The notes under the pieces are model-generated. The model was not told the origin of the DNA and ran no database searches. It saw only the letters and a list, made by a program, of their open reading frames with translations. From Sciscionella marina DSM 45152 (GTDB lineage: Bacteria > Actinomycetota > Actinomycetes > Mycobacteriales > Pseudonocardiaceae), in contig NZ_KB905414.1 in assembly GCF_000379465.1 (NCBI RefSeq), positions 62,001 to 126,000 on the forward strand: a DNA stretch of 64,000 bases, written 5' to 3'. Position 1 is the first letter of the stretch. Every line of letters begins with the position of its first letter. The position numbers and the translations under genes are program-made. Positions 44,307 through 52,350 of this stretch are shown piece by piece.

Positions 44307-45122
44307 ATGCGTAGCAAGGTCCAGAAAATCACCCCGCAAAAGGCCGAGACGATGCTGGAGGCGAACACCTCGAACCGGCCCCTTTCCAAACCGGTGGTGC
44401 GCGCCTTCGCCGAAGCCATGCGCCGCGGCGAATGGCAGGTCACCCACCAGGGCATCGCCTTCGACACCAACGGCGTGCTCGTGGACGGACAACACCGGCT
44501 CGCCGCGATCGTCGCCGCCGAACAACCGGTCGAGATGACCGTGTTCACCGAAGTCCCCGCGGACACCTTCGACGTACTCGACACCGGAAAGCGCCGCAAC
44601 GCGGCCGATGTACTCGCCATCGAGGGCGAAAAATCCTCGGTGATGCTCGCCGCGATGCTGCGCACGATCTACCTGGTGGCGAACCGCCCCGATGTGAACT
44701 GGTCCTCCGGTTCCGCCTCGGTCACCAATACCCAGATCCTGGAGACCCTCGAAGCACACCCGAAAGCCCGGGAATACGTGCACCTCGGCGAGCGCATCTC
44801 CGCGGCCACCGGGATGATCAAGTCCGCGGCCGGCGCGGCGAGCTACCTGGTGGACGCCGCCAACAAGCGCGTCGACCTCGAGGACTGGTACGAGGGCATC
44901 ATCGAGGGCGCCGGGCTGCGCCGCAACGATCCCCGGCTGACCTTCCGCAACACCATGTTCCGGATGGCCCGCAAGGAGGCCGGGCAGGTGCAGCACCGCA
45001 GGGAGAGCCGCGAGCACGTCACCCTCTACGTCAAGGCGTTCAACGCCTGGGCGAGGGGCGACAACCTGACGCAGCTGCGGTACGCGGCGCGCGAGGAGTT
45101 CCCGCCCATCGCCAAGATCTAG
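44307..45122 (+). CDS. DGQHR-motif (ParB-like) protein of phage or plasmid type
   Basis: Protein of 271 residues. ATG 44307 follows AGGAG at a longish spacing; TTG 44262 is in frame upstream. The N-terminal part reads ITPQKAETMLEANTSNRPLS, then VVRAFAEAMRRGEWQVTHQG and VLVDGQHRLAAIVAAEQPVE, where VDGQHRL is the hallmark of a ParB/sulfiredoxin-like fold found in actinobacteriophages and in DNA-modification proteins. DVLDTGKRRNAADVL follows. The C-terminal half is helical with RRNDPRLTFRNTMFRMARK. No phage or plasmid gene flanks it. Codon use is like the neighbours. A nucleotide- or DNA-binding regulatory role is possible but undemonstrated. Confidence 0.75.
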   Translation: MRSKVQKITPQKAETMLEANTSNRPLSKPVVRAFAEAMRRGEWQVTHQGIAFDTNGVLVDGQHRLAAIVAAEQPVEMTVFTEVPADTFDVLDTGKRRNAADVLAIEGEKSSVMLAAMLRTIYLVANRPDVNWSSGSASVTNTQILETLEAHPKAREYVHLGERISAATGMIKSAAGAASYLVDAANKRVDLEDWYEGIIEGAGLRRNDPRLTFRNTMFRMARKEAGQVQHRRESREHVTLYVKAFNAWARGDNLTQLRYAAREEFPPIAKI

Positions 45123-45407
45123 GGTCGCGTGTCGTCAGAGCTCATCGCAGGACGAGTGCTGAACCAGGAACCGGTAGTCGATGCGAAAGCCGGCCCACTG
45201 CGTGGGAAATCAGGATAACCGCCGGAATCGACCCTCGAACGGCGAAGAACAGACAGCTTTCCTTCACGCATTACGGTGACGAGAACAGCGCCACCAGCCA
45301 TCGCCTCGAGCTCGCCGGACGGCATTATCCCGAGCCGCGCGAAGCCGTGAACGCCCGCAGCGCATGCCACCGAGGGCAGCCAGGGCTGTGTTCGCATTGG
45401 CACGCCG

Positions 45408-46196
45408 TCAGAGCCGCTGCCCCCTGGTGCACACGAACTCGTAGAACCAGGACCGGAAACGCGGGTCGAGCATCAGCTCGTAGTAGGCGCGCAAATCCTC
45501 GGCGGCGAGGCCCTCGTTCAGCGCGAGCTTCTCGACTTGCCGCACGAGGTTGCTCGACAGCAGCGACGCTGTGCCGCCGCCTTGCGCCGTGTGGATGAAG
45601 CTGCGCGCCTCGATGTTCACCAGCCCGACTTCCCGCATCCGCTCGTCAACCTCGTGCGCCCAGGTGAAGGACACCGCGCCTGCGTTCGCGGCGGCGGCAT
45701 GCGCGGTCTGCTGCACCCGGTGGAACAACGCTTCCTCGGCCGGGCTCGAGGCGGTGACCACCCGGGTCTGCGGACCCACGTAATCGCCGATCACCAGCCA
45801 GCCGCCGGGGGTAAGCCGGTCGGCGAGCATGGCCAGCAGCCCGGCACGCCGGGATAGGTGCATCAGCACCAGCCGGACGTGGATCAGGTCGAACTTGCCC
45901 CGGCCCGGCACACCGTCGGTGATGTCGTGGCGCAGAACTTCGACTCCCGGAGACTCGGCGAGGTGAGTGGTGTCGACGTCGACAGCGAGGACGTCGGCGC
46001 CATACCCGGCGAGCCAGCGGCTGATCGAACCACCGCCCGCGCCGACGTCCAGGCAGCGCATGCCCGGCCGCAACCCCGTGGCCTCCAGGCATGCTGTGCT
46101 CTGTGGATCGAGCAGCTCTGCGAGATATCTGACATGGTCGGCCGCGAGCTCCGCGTCGTCGCCGAGCACGTAATCCGGCAAGTCCTTGGCCGTCAT
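45408..46196 (-). CDS. Class I SAM-dependent methyltransferase
   Basis: Protein of 262 residues from ATG 46196, preceded by GGGAGGA. The start reads LPDYVLGDDAELAADHVRYL, then SAM motif I MRCLDVGAGGGSISRWLAGY, the acidic VLAVDVDTTHLA, motif IV KFDLIHVRLVLMHLSRRAG, and motif VI TPGGWLVIGDYVGPQ. The architecture with LDPQSTACLEATGLRPG resembles small-molecule O- or C-methyltransferases of antibiotic clusters. It is divergent from a SARP-type regulator 145 bases away, which probably controls it. No other biosynthetic genes lie beside it. Confidence 0.92.
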   Translation of the reverse strand: MTAKDLPDYVLGDDAELAADHVRYLAELLDPQSTACLEATGLRPGMRCLDVGAGGGSISRWLAGYGADVLAVDVDTTHLAESPGVEVLRHDITDGVPGRGKFDLIHVRLVLMHLSRRAGLLAMLADRLTPGGWLVIGDYVGPQTRVVTASSPAEEALFHRVQQTAHAAAANAGAVSFTWAHEVDERMREVGLVNIEARSFIHTAQGGGTASLLSSNLVRQVEKLALNEGLAAEDLRAYYELMLDPRFRSWFYEFVCTRGQRL

Positions 46197-46341
46197 CGGT
46201 TCCTCCCCTGCTCGCCTGTCGATTCGGCGAAAGCTACACAGCGGGGCTTTCACCCTGCTTTCGCCGTGTTTTCGCCGATCGCGGCCGGCCTGGCCGGTGC
46301 TGGGGTACCGTCGAGGACGGTGCAGAGTTTGGGGGCGCAGG

Positions 46342-49284
46342 GTGAAGTTCGAGGTTCTTGGCCCGGTGCGGGTCCGGGCGGCCGGCGCGGACGTCCCGAT
46401 CGGCGGGCGGCTGCGGCGGCGCTTACTGGCCGTGCTGCTCGTGCACCCCGACGAACCGGTGCCGGCCGAAATGCTCCAGGAGATCCTGTGGGGTGATCGC
46501 GCCGGGCCGCAACGCCTCCAGCTACAGGTGCACCGGCTGCGCGCGGCGCTGGGCGATGAAGCGGGGCTCCTCTCGCACGAACCCGGCGGGTACCGGCTTC
46601 GAGTACAGCCCGGCGAGCTGGACGCGGCGGTGTTCGAGCGCCTCGTCGCCGAGGCAGGTGAAAGCGGCGACCCCGACCGGTCCGCGCGGCTGCTGGACAA
46701 GGCGTTGCGTCTCTGGCACGGCACCCCGTACCAGGACGTGGACCTTCCGGTGCTGGCCGGTGAGATCGAGCGGCTGTCCGAGTGCAGGCTGCTCGCCGTC
46801 GAGGAGTACTACGGCGCGCAACTGCGCCGAGGACGGCACGCCGAGATCGTCGGCGGACTCGCTGACCTGGTCCGCGCGCACCCGTTGCGGGAGCGGCTGC
46901 ACGGGCTGCTGATGGTGGCCCTGCATCACGCGGGCCGGCAGGGCGAAGCGCTGAAGGCATATCGGGCGGCACGGGCAGTGCTGGTCGCCGAACTCGGCGT
47001 CGAACCGAGCAGCTTCCTGCGGTCCCTGCACCGCAGGCTGCTTTCCGGTGAGACGGCCGAACCCGCCGGGCGAGCGCTCCGCGGCGTGACACCCGCCCAG
47101 CTGCCGCTCGTCGCGTCCGGATTCGCAGGCCGCGCCGCCGAACTCGCCCAGCTGGACAGGCACAGCGCAGCCGACGGCGGCTTCCGCCCGATTGCCGTCA
47201 TCGGAACGGCCGGCGTCGGCAAAACCGCGCTCGTCATCCGCTGGGGCCATCGGGTGCGGCATCGGTTCCCGGACGGACAGCTCTATGTGGATCTGCGCGG
47301 CTACGGCCCGGACCCGCCGGTGCCATGGGCCGAGGCGCTCGCCGGTTTTCTGCGTGCGCTCGGAGTGGACCCGTCCTCCATCCCGCCGGACGGCGCGGAA
47401 CGCGCGGCACGGCTGCGCACCTTGGTGCACGACAAGCGAATCCTGCTCATCCTGGACAACGCCCACGACGCTGGCCAGGTGCGTCCACTGCTCCCGGGCA
47501 CGCCGACCTGCCTCGCCGTGATCACCAGCCGGGATGCGCTGGCCGGGTTGACCGTCCGCGAGGGCGTGGACCGGATGCCGCTGGGCACGCTCACCGTCGA
47601 GGACGCGGGCGATCTGCTTACCGAACAGCTTCCCGACCACGATTCCGGCGAACTCCGTGCACTGGTGCGAAGCTGCGTCCGGCTGCCGCTTGCGCTGCGG
47701 ATCGCTGCCGAGCGGCTGCGTACCGGGCCGGCGCTCGACGACCTGGTCGCGGAGCTGGACGACGAGCAGGCCCGGCTGGACGCACTGGAGACCGGCGACG
47801 ACCCGAACACTTCGGTCCGCGCCGTGCTCGCCGCATCGTACCGCCATCTCGACCCGGCGACCGCGCACCTGTTCCGGCTGTTCGGCCTGCACCCGGGCAA
47901 CATCGCCGACCTGCGCGCGATCGCCGCGCTGCACGGTGAAGGGGAGCCAAAGCAGCTGCGCCGCCAGGTCGAGGCACTGGTCCGGGCGCACCTGGTCGAG
48001 GTCACCGCCGAGCGCCGCTACCGGCTGCATGACCTGTTGTGGAGCTACGCCGCCGAACTGGCCGCCGCCGATCCGCCCGAGCACCGGCGGGTCGCGCTCG
48101 GCCGGTTGCTGCAGCACTACGTGGGCACCGCGGCGGCCGCCGCGCGGTTCATCGCCGGGCACGAGTTCGACCGGCAGCTGCCGACCGCCTGGGCACCGCC
48201 GACATACGAGGCGGCCTTGTCCTGGCTGGACGCCGAGCGCACGAACCTGGTGCGGGTCGCGGCCGCCGCGGCCCGGTACGAGTTCCCCGAAACGGTCGCC
48301 GACCTCGCGCGGGTCCTGTTCGCCTACCTCGACCTCGGCTGGCACTTCGACGAGGCACGCGAGCTGTATGGCCTGCTGCGCACGGTCGCCCGAAACCATC
48401 TCGAGCGAGGAATAGCGGCGCGTGGCCTCGGCCTGGTCGCGTTCCGGGAGGGCCGGCTCACCGAGGCGGAAAGCTGTTTCCGAGACGCACTGGCCGAGCA
48501 CGAACAGGCAGGCGACCCAGCGCCGTTGGGGTTGACGCTCAACTGCCTCGGCATCGCCGCCGGCTTCTCCGGCCGGAGCGATCAAGCGATCGTCTACCTG
48601 CGTCGTTCGCTTGACCTGTACCGCGAACACGGGCCCCGCCCGTCGATGCACCGGCCGCTGGTGAACCTCGGACTGCTCTGCCGGCGAACCGGCAGGCTCG
48701 AAGCAGCCGCCAGCTGCTTGCGCGAGGCGCTCACCGTTGCCGAGGAGAACGGCCACCGGCCGGGCGTCGCCCAAGCTCTCTATGGGTTGACCTGCCTGTG
48801 CCGCGATACCCGGCAGTACGACGAGGCGCTCGAACACGGTTACCGTGCCGTCGAGACCGCCCGGCGTTGCGGATTCCGGTTCCTCGAAGGCTTGGCCCTC
48901 AATCGGCTCGGCACGGTCTACCGCTGCCTGCACGATCAGGATCAGGCGTCCGCGTGTCATCAGGAGGCGCTTTCGCTGGCGAGAACGACCGCCAACCCGC
49001 ACCTGGAAGTCATGTCGCTGAACGCCATCGCCGACACGCATGCTGCAAGCGGAGCCGACGCCGAAGCAGCCACTTGCTACACGGAAGTCTTGCGGCACAC
49101 CGCAAACGGCGAGTTCGGCTACGAGCGCGCCCGTGCCTACGAAGGACTCGGTGACTTGCACTCCAGCGCGGGCGACCCAGACCTCGCGGCCGGGCAGTGG
49201 AACTGCGCCAGATCGCTGTACCGCGGCCTCGACCAGGCCGGAGCGGACCGGCTTGAAGACAAGCTTGCCGAGGGCGAGGGGTGA
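46342..49284 (+). CDS. SARP/AfsR-type regulator with BTAD, NB-ARC and TPR domains
   Basis: Protein of 980 residues from GTG 46342 after a GGGGG stretch. The N-terminal winged helix (VKFEVLGPVRVRAAGADVPI, then LRRRLLAVLLVHPDEPVPAE) binds DNA in the OmpR manner. The bacterial transcriptional activator domain follows to about residue 245, with LRERLHGLLMVALHHAGRQG and VLVAELGVEPSSFLR. The NB-ARC ATPase has Walker A VIGTAGVGKTALVIRWGH and Walker B RILLILDNAHDAGQ. From about residue 680 the protein is TPR repeats, for example LGLTLNCLGIAAGFSGRSDQ. Such regulators activate secondary-metabolite genes. The target may be the divergent methyltransferase. Confidence 0.94.
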   Translation: MKFEVLGPVRVRAAGADVPIGGRLRRRLLAVLLVHPDEPVPAEMLQEILWGDRAGPQRLQLQVHRLRAALGDEAGLLSHEPGGYRLRVQPGELDAAVFERLVAEAGESGDPDRSARLLDKALRLWHGTPYQDVDLPVLAGEIERLSECRLLAVEEYYGAQLRRGRHAEIVGGLADLVRAHPLRERLHGLLMVALHHAGRQGEALKAYRAARAVLVAELGVEPSSFLRSLHRRLLSGETAEPAGRALRGVTPAQLPLVASGFAGRAAELAQLDRHSAADGGFRPIAVIGTAGVGKTALVIRWGHRVRHRFPDGQLYVDLRGYGPDPPVPWAEALAGFLRALGVDPSSIPPDGAERAARLRTLVHDKRILLILDNAHDAGQVRPLLPGTPTCLAVITSRDALAGLTVREGVDRMPLGTLTVEDAGDLLTEQLPDHDSGELRALVRSCVRLPLALRIAAERLRTGPALDDLVAELDDEQARLDALETGDDPNTSVRAVLAASYRHLDPATAHLFRLFGLHPGNIADLRAIAALHGEGEPKQLRRQVEALVRAHLVEVTAERRYRLHDLLWSYAAELAAADPPEHRRVALGRLLQHYVGTAAAAARFIAGHEFDRQLPTAWAPPTYEAALSWLDAERTNLVRVAAAAARYEFPETVADLARVLFAYLDLGWHFDEARELYGLLRTVARNHLERGIAARGLGLVAFREGRLTEAESCFRDALAEHEQAGDPAPLGLTLNCLGIAAGFSGRSDQAIVYLRRSLDLYREHGPRPSMHRPLVNLGLLCRRTGRLEAAASCLREALTVAEENGHRPGVAQALYGLTCLCRDTRQYDEALEHGYRAVETARRCGFRFLEGLALNRLGTVYRCLHDQDQASACHQEALSLARTTANPHLEVMSLNAIADTHAASGADAEAATCYTEVLRHTANGEFGYERARAYEGLGDLHSSAGDPDLAAGQWNCARSLYRGLDQAGADRLEDKLAEGEG

Positions 49285-49428
49285 CTGTCGCGTGGGCAAG
49301 GTGCCGAAGAGCTGGAGCCGCCGAACCGAATTGTTCCGCGGAAAGCCCGGGAACGCGGCGATCGGCATATCCGATAACCATGAATCCGGGAAGCAACAAC
49401 ACGATCAGCGAGGCACGGGACCGGATAA

Positions 49429-50292
49429 TTACGAATCCAATTCGACCGGAAAGGGCACCGGGCCGCGCACTCCGGGCCGCAGCCGCAGCAACCGGCCGGC
49501 GAGCGGCTGCTCCGCGCGCTGCTGTTCGGTGAGCAGATCCCGGGCCGTGGTGACGTACAGCTCGTCCCGGCCCGGGCCGCCGAAGGCACAACTGGTCGGG
49601 TGCGAGACCGGCAGCTCGATCACCGAATCGAACCGCCCGTCCGGGGCGTAGCGGTGCAGCGCCGCGCCCCGGATGAGCGCAACCCAGACGAATCCGTCCT
49701 CGTCCACGGTGAGCCCGTCCGGGCGCCCGTGTTCCTCGGTGAATTCGGCGAACACCCGCCGCGCCCCGAGTTCCCCGCTTTCCGGGTCGTACGCGATGGC
49801 CTCGACGCGCATGCTCGGCGTGTCCACGTAGTAGAGAATGCCGCCGTCCGGGCTCCAGCCGAGCCCGTTGGAGATGGTCACACCCTCGAGCACCGGTTCG
49901 AACGCCCGTGCCCGGTTCAGCCGGTACAGGCAGGCGGTCCCCGGCAGCTGCGCGGTGTGCATGGTGCCCAGGTACAGTCGTCCGCGCGGATCGGCGGCAC
50001 CGTCGTTGAACCGCATATCCGGCCGGTGTGGCACCTCGGCGAGCACCGCACCGGTACCGAGCTCGATCAGCCGATGCCCCACCGCGGCGAGCAGCGAGCC
50101 GTCCCGCGCGGGCAGCACCGCGGAGACCGGTTCGCCGAGGTGCACGCTCGTTTCCGCACCGTCGGCCGGATCGGTGCGGTGCACGAAACCACCCGGGATG
50201 TCCACCCACAGCAGGGTTCCGCTCGCCGCGTCCCACAGCGGCCCCTCGCCGAGACCCGCGGTGACCGCACCGAGCGGTTCGATCGCGCTCAT
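49429..50292 (-). CDS. SMP-30/gluconolactonase family protein
   Basis: Protein of 287 residues from ATG 50292 in an ATGA overlap with the aldolase stop. The six-bladed propeller shows AGLGEGPLWDAASGTLLWVD with the metal-binding Glu, FNDGAADPRGRLYLGTMH with metal-binding Asn, TISNGLGWSPDGGILYYVDT with the second Asn and the catalytic Asp, and GRPDGLTVDEDGFVWVALIR. Metal ligands appear complete. It should hydrolyse a sugar lactone to the acid in the cytoplasm. It ends a four-gene operon with an SDR dehydrogenase and a keto-deoxy aldolase, consistent with an oxidative aldose pathway. Confidence 0.92.
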   Translation of the reverse strand: MSAIEPLGAVTAGLGEGPLWDAASGTLLWVDIPGGFVHRTDPADGAETSVHLGEPVSAVLPARDGSLLAAVGHRLIELGTGAVLAEVPHRPDMRFNDGAADPRGRLYLGTMHTAQLPGTACLYRLNRARAFEPVLEGVTISNGLGWSPDGGILYYVDTPSMRVEAIAYDPESGELGARRVFAEFTEEHGRPDGLTVDEDGFVWVALIRGAALHRYAPDGRFDSVIELPVSHPTSCAFGGPGRDELYVTTARDLLTEQQRAEQPLAGRLLRLRPGVRGPVPFPVELDS

Positions 50293-50915
50293 TCGGCAGC
50301 CGCGCGGAAAGAACGGGCCGCGGTCGCGAGTTCCTCCGCCTCGAAGGAGCCGTCCTTGCCGACGCCGAGCAGCCGGGTGCCGATGCCCACCGCGCTCGCC
50401 CCCTTGGCGAAGCACTCCCGCGCGAGCTCCGCGGTGACCCCACCGGTGGCCATGAAGGCAGGCGTGGACAGTGGGCCACGCAGCTGGGCGAGGTAGTCCG
50501 CGCCGACCGCGTTGATCGGGAACACCTTCACGATGTCCGCTCCCGCGCGCACCGCAGCCACCACCTCGCTCGGGGTGAACGCGCCGGGCACCGAAACCAG
50601 TCCGAGCCGTTTGGTCGCCGCGATCACCTCGGCATCGGTGTTCGGGGAGATCACGAACTCCGCACCGTGAACCGCGGCGCGCTCGACCTGTTCCGGTTCG
50701 AGCACCGTGCCCGCGCCGATCCGCACATCCGCGCCGAATTCCTTGCGCAGCGCGGAAATCGCCGCGAACGGTTCCGGGCTGTTGGTGGTGACCTCGAAAC
50801 TGCGCAGCCCGTGTTCGCGCAGTGCCGCGGTCAGCCGGACACAAGCCGCGACGTCGATCCCGCGGTAGATCACGGTGATCCTCGTACGCAGCAGGTGCTC
50901 GAGTACCTCGTTCAC
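50289..50915 (-). CDS. KDPG/KDPGal-type aldolase (2-keto-3-deoxy-6-phosphogluconate family)
   Basis: Protein of 208 residues from GTG 50915, in a GTGA overlap with the SDR stop and preceded by AGGAG. Class I aldolase landmarks are ITVIYRGIDVAACVRLTAAL, SFEVTTNSPEPFAAISALRK with the Glu base, VRIGAGTVLEPEQVERA, and the Schiff-base Lys in AGADIVKVFPINAVGADYLA. FMATGGVTAELARECFAKGA closes the phosphate site. It cleaves a 2-keto-3-deoxy-6-phospho sugar acid to pyruvate and glyceraldehyde 3-phosphate. The neighbours supply a dehydrogenase and lactonase; a dehydratase and keto-deoxy kinase are not found beside it. Confidence 0.93.
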   Translation of the reverse strand: MNEVLEHLLRTRITVIYRGIDVAACVRLTAALREHGLRSFEVTTNSPEPFAAISALRKEFGADVRIGAGTVLEPEQVERAAVHGAEFVISPNTDAEVIAATKRLGLVSVPGAFTPSEVVAAVRAGADIVKVFPINAVGADYLAQLRGPLSTPAFMATGGVTAELARECFAKGASAVGIGTRLLGVGKDGSFEAEELATAARSFRAAAE

Positions 50916-51664
50916 GTGCTCTCCTTCTTCTCCGGCGCGGCGAGTGGATCGGCCTTGCGGCTGAGCCTGCGTCCCCCATCGATCGGCACCTCGGCGCCGG
51001 TCATGAACGAGGACTCGGCCGAAACGAGAAAACACACCAGGGCGGCCACCTCCTGCGGGGTGCCCATCCGGCCGAGCAGGGTCGGCGGCTCGGCACCGAA
51101 CGAGCGCCCGTCGAGCGTGCTGTCGAAGGACGGGGTCGCCACCACCCCGGGCACCACGGTGTTCACCCGGATGCCGAGCGGGGCGAGCTCCACGGCCAGT
51201 GACGCGCTCGCCGCCCGCACCCCGCCCTTGCTCGCCACATAAGGACCGTAGCCGGGCACCGGAAGCGCCTCCTGCAGGCTGGCGAAGTTCACGATCGCCC
51301 CACCGCGTCCCATGGCCCGCAGTCCCCGCGCCATCGCCGCACTGAGCAGGCCGAGCGCGGTCACGTTCACCCGGAAAACCCGCTCCAGCTCGGCGAACCC
51401 GGCATCCAGGAATCCCCCGGAGGGATAGGCGGCCGCGCAGTTGACCAGAATGTCGGTCCCCGCCTCGACCCGTTCGGCGAGCGCGCCGATCTGTTCCGGC
51501 TCGGCGAGGTCGGCGATCAGGTGCTCGTCCAGTTCGGTCACCCGCCGGTCCCGGTCGACCGCCAGCACCCGCGCGCCCCGCTCGGCGAGTGCGGTGGCCA
51601 CGGCGCGCCCGATCCCGGCGGCCGCACCGGTCACCACGGCCGAGCAGCCCGCGATTCCGGTCAT
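50912..51664 (-). CDS. SDR-family oxidoreductase, probable aldose dehydrogenase
   Basis: Protein of 250 residues starting 1 base after the methyltransferase stop. NAD site: SAVVTGAAAGIGRAVATALA, then VLAVDRDRR with an acidic residue that favours NAD. Active site: VNFASLQEALPVPGYGPYVA with SKGGVRAAS supplying Tyr and Lys. The NAG motif is VNCAAAYPSG. The C terminus ends TGAEVPIDGGRRLSRKADPL. In this operon with a lactonase and a KDPG-type aldolase it most likely oxidises an aldose to its lactone. It resembles the SDR at 27913 in type but not closely in sequence. Confidence 0.9.
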   Translation of the reverse strand: MTGIAGCSAVVTGAAAGIGRAVATALAERGARVLAVDRDRRVTELDEHLIADLAEPEQIGALAERVEAGTDILVNCAAAYPSGGFLDAGFAELERVFRVNVTALGLLSAAMARGLRAMGRGGAIVNFASLQEALPVPGYGPYVASKGGVRAASASLAVELAPLGIRVNTVVPGVVATPSFDSTLDGRSFGAEPPTLLGRMGTPQEVAALVCFLVSAESSFMTGAEVPIDGGRRLSRKADPLAAPEKKEST

Positions 51665-51665
51665 C

Positions 51666-52331
51666 TCACCCCTTCGTCGCGGTCACGTAGGCCAGTGCCC
51701 CGGAAACGTGCAGCCGGACATCGGTGAACCCGCACTCGTCCAGCCATTCCCGCACCTGCGTGGTGTTCGCGCTCGGCCCGAGCAACCCGAGCGCGTGCCC
51801 GAGCACCTCCTGTGGGCGGTACCGCGCACCGGCGTCGGTGCGGAACCAACTCGCGCGCAGGGCACCACCCGGACGCAGCACCCGCGCGATCTCGGCGAGC
51901 GCGGCACCCGGATCGGGGAAACAATGCAGCCCGGTCAGGCTCACGCACAGATCGAACTCCCCGTTCGCGAACGGCATCCGCGCCACATCGCAGGCCTGCG
52001 TGTGCACCTGATCGGTCACCCCGTGCCGCTCCGCGGTCCGCTTGGTGCGCTCGAGCATCGCCGGGGCGATGTCCGCGGCGACATAGCGGATGCCCTGGTC
52101 CCGGCGCAGCCCGCGCAGTGCCACCCCGCTGCCGCAGGGCACGTCGAGCACCGCGCTGCCCTCGGGGAGCTCGCCGATCGCCTCGGTCGCCGCGTAGAGC
52201 AGGCCGATATCGCTGCCGAAGGCCATCCGCGCGGTCGGTTTGGCCAGCCACGGGCGATCGATCCCGAAGGAGTACACCATCGCCCAGGGATGGTTCAGCC
52301 GCCATACCTCGCTCACGTTCATGGCAGCCAT
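51666..52331 (-). CDS. Class I SAM-dependent methyltransferase
   Basis: Protein of 221 residues. Motif I is AVLDVPCGSGVALRGLRRDQ, followed by YVAADIAPAMLERTKRTAER, motif IV GEFDLCVSLTGLHCFPDPGA and motif VI ARVLRPGGALRASWFRTD. The N terminus SEVWRLNHPWAMVYSFGIDR precedes the SAM fold. ATG 52331 and ATG 52322 are both possible and neither has a ribosome-binding site, so the message may be leaderless. It lies between a GntP permease and a sugar-acid operon. Its role there is unclear and it may only share the transcript. Confidence 0.88.
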   Translation of the reverse strand: MAAMNVSEVWRLNHPWAMVYSFGIDRPWLAKPTARMAFGSDIGLLYAATEAIGELPEGSAVLDVPCGSGVALRGLRRDQGIRYVAADIAPAMLERTKRTAERHGVTDQVHTQACDVARMPFANGEFDLCVSLTGLHCFPDPGAALAEIARVLRPGGALRASWFRTDAGARYRPQEVLGHALGLLGPSANTTQVREWLDECGFTDVRLHVSGALAYVTATKG

Positions 52332-52350
52332 CGTGACACGGATTAGCGGT

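Noticed and set aside
45119-45403. A 94-codon minus-strand frame between the DGQHR gene and the methyltransferase
   Set aside because: It has no ribosome-binding site or family resemblance, overlaps the DGQHR stop, and the composition is compatible with chance.
46522-49368. A 948-codon minus-strand frame opposite the SARP regulator
   Set aside because: It is a mirror of the conserved regulator on the plus strand; there is no family signal and high GC keeps such antisense frames open.
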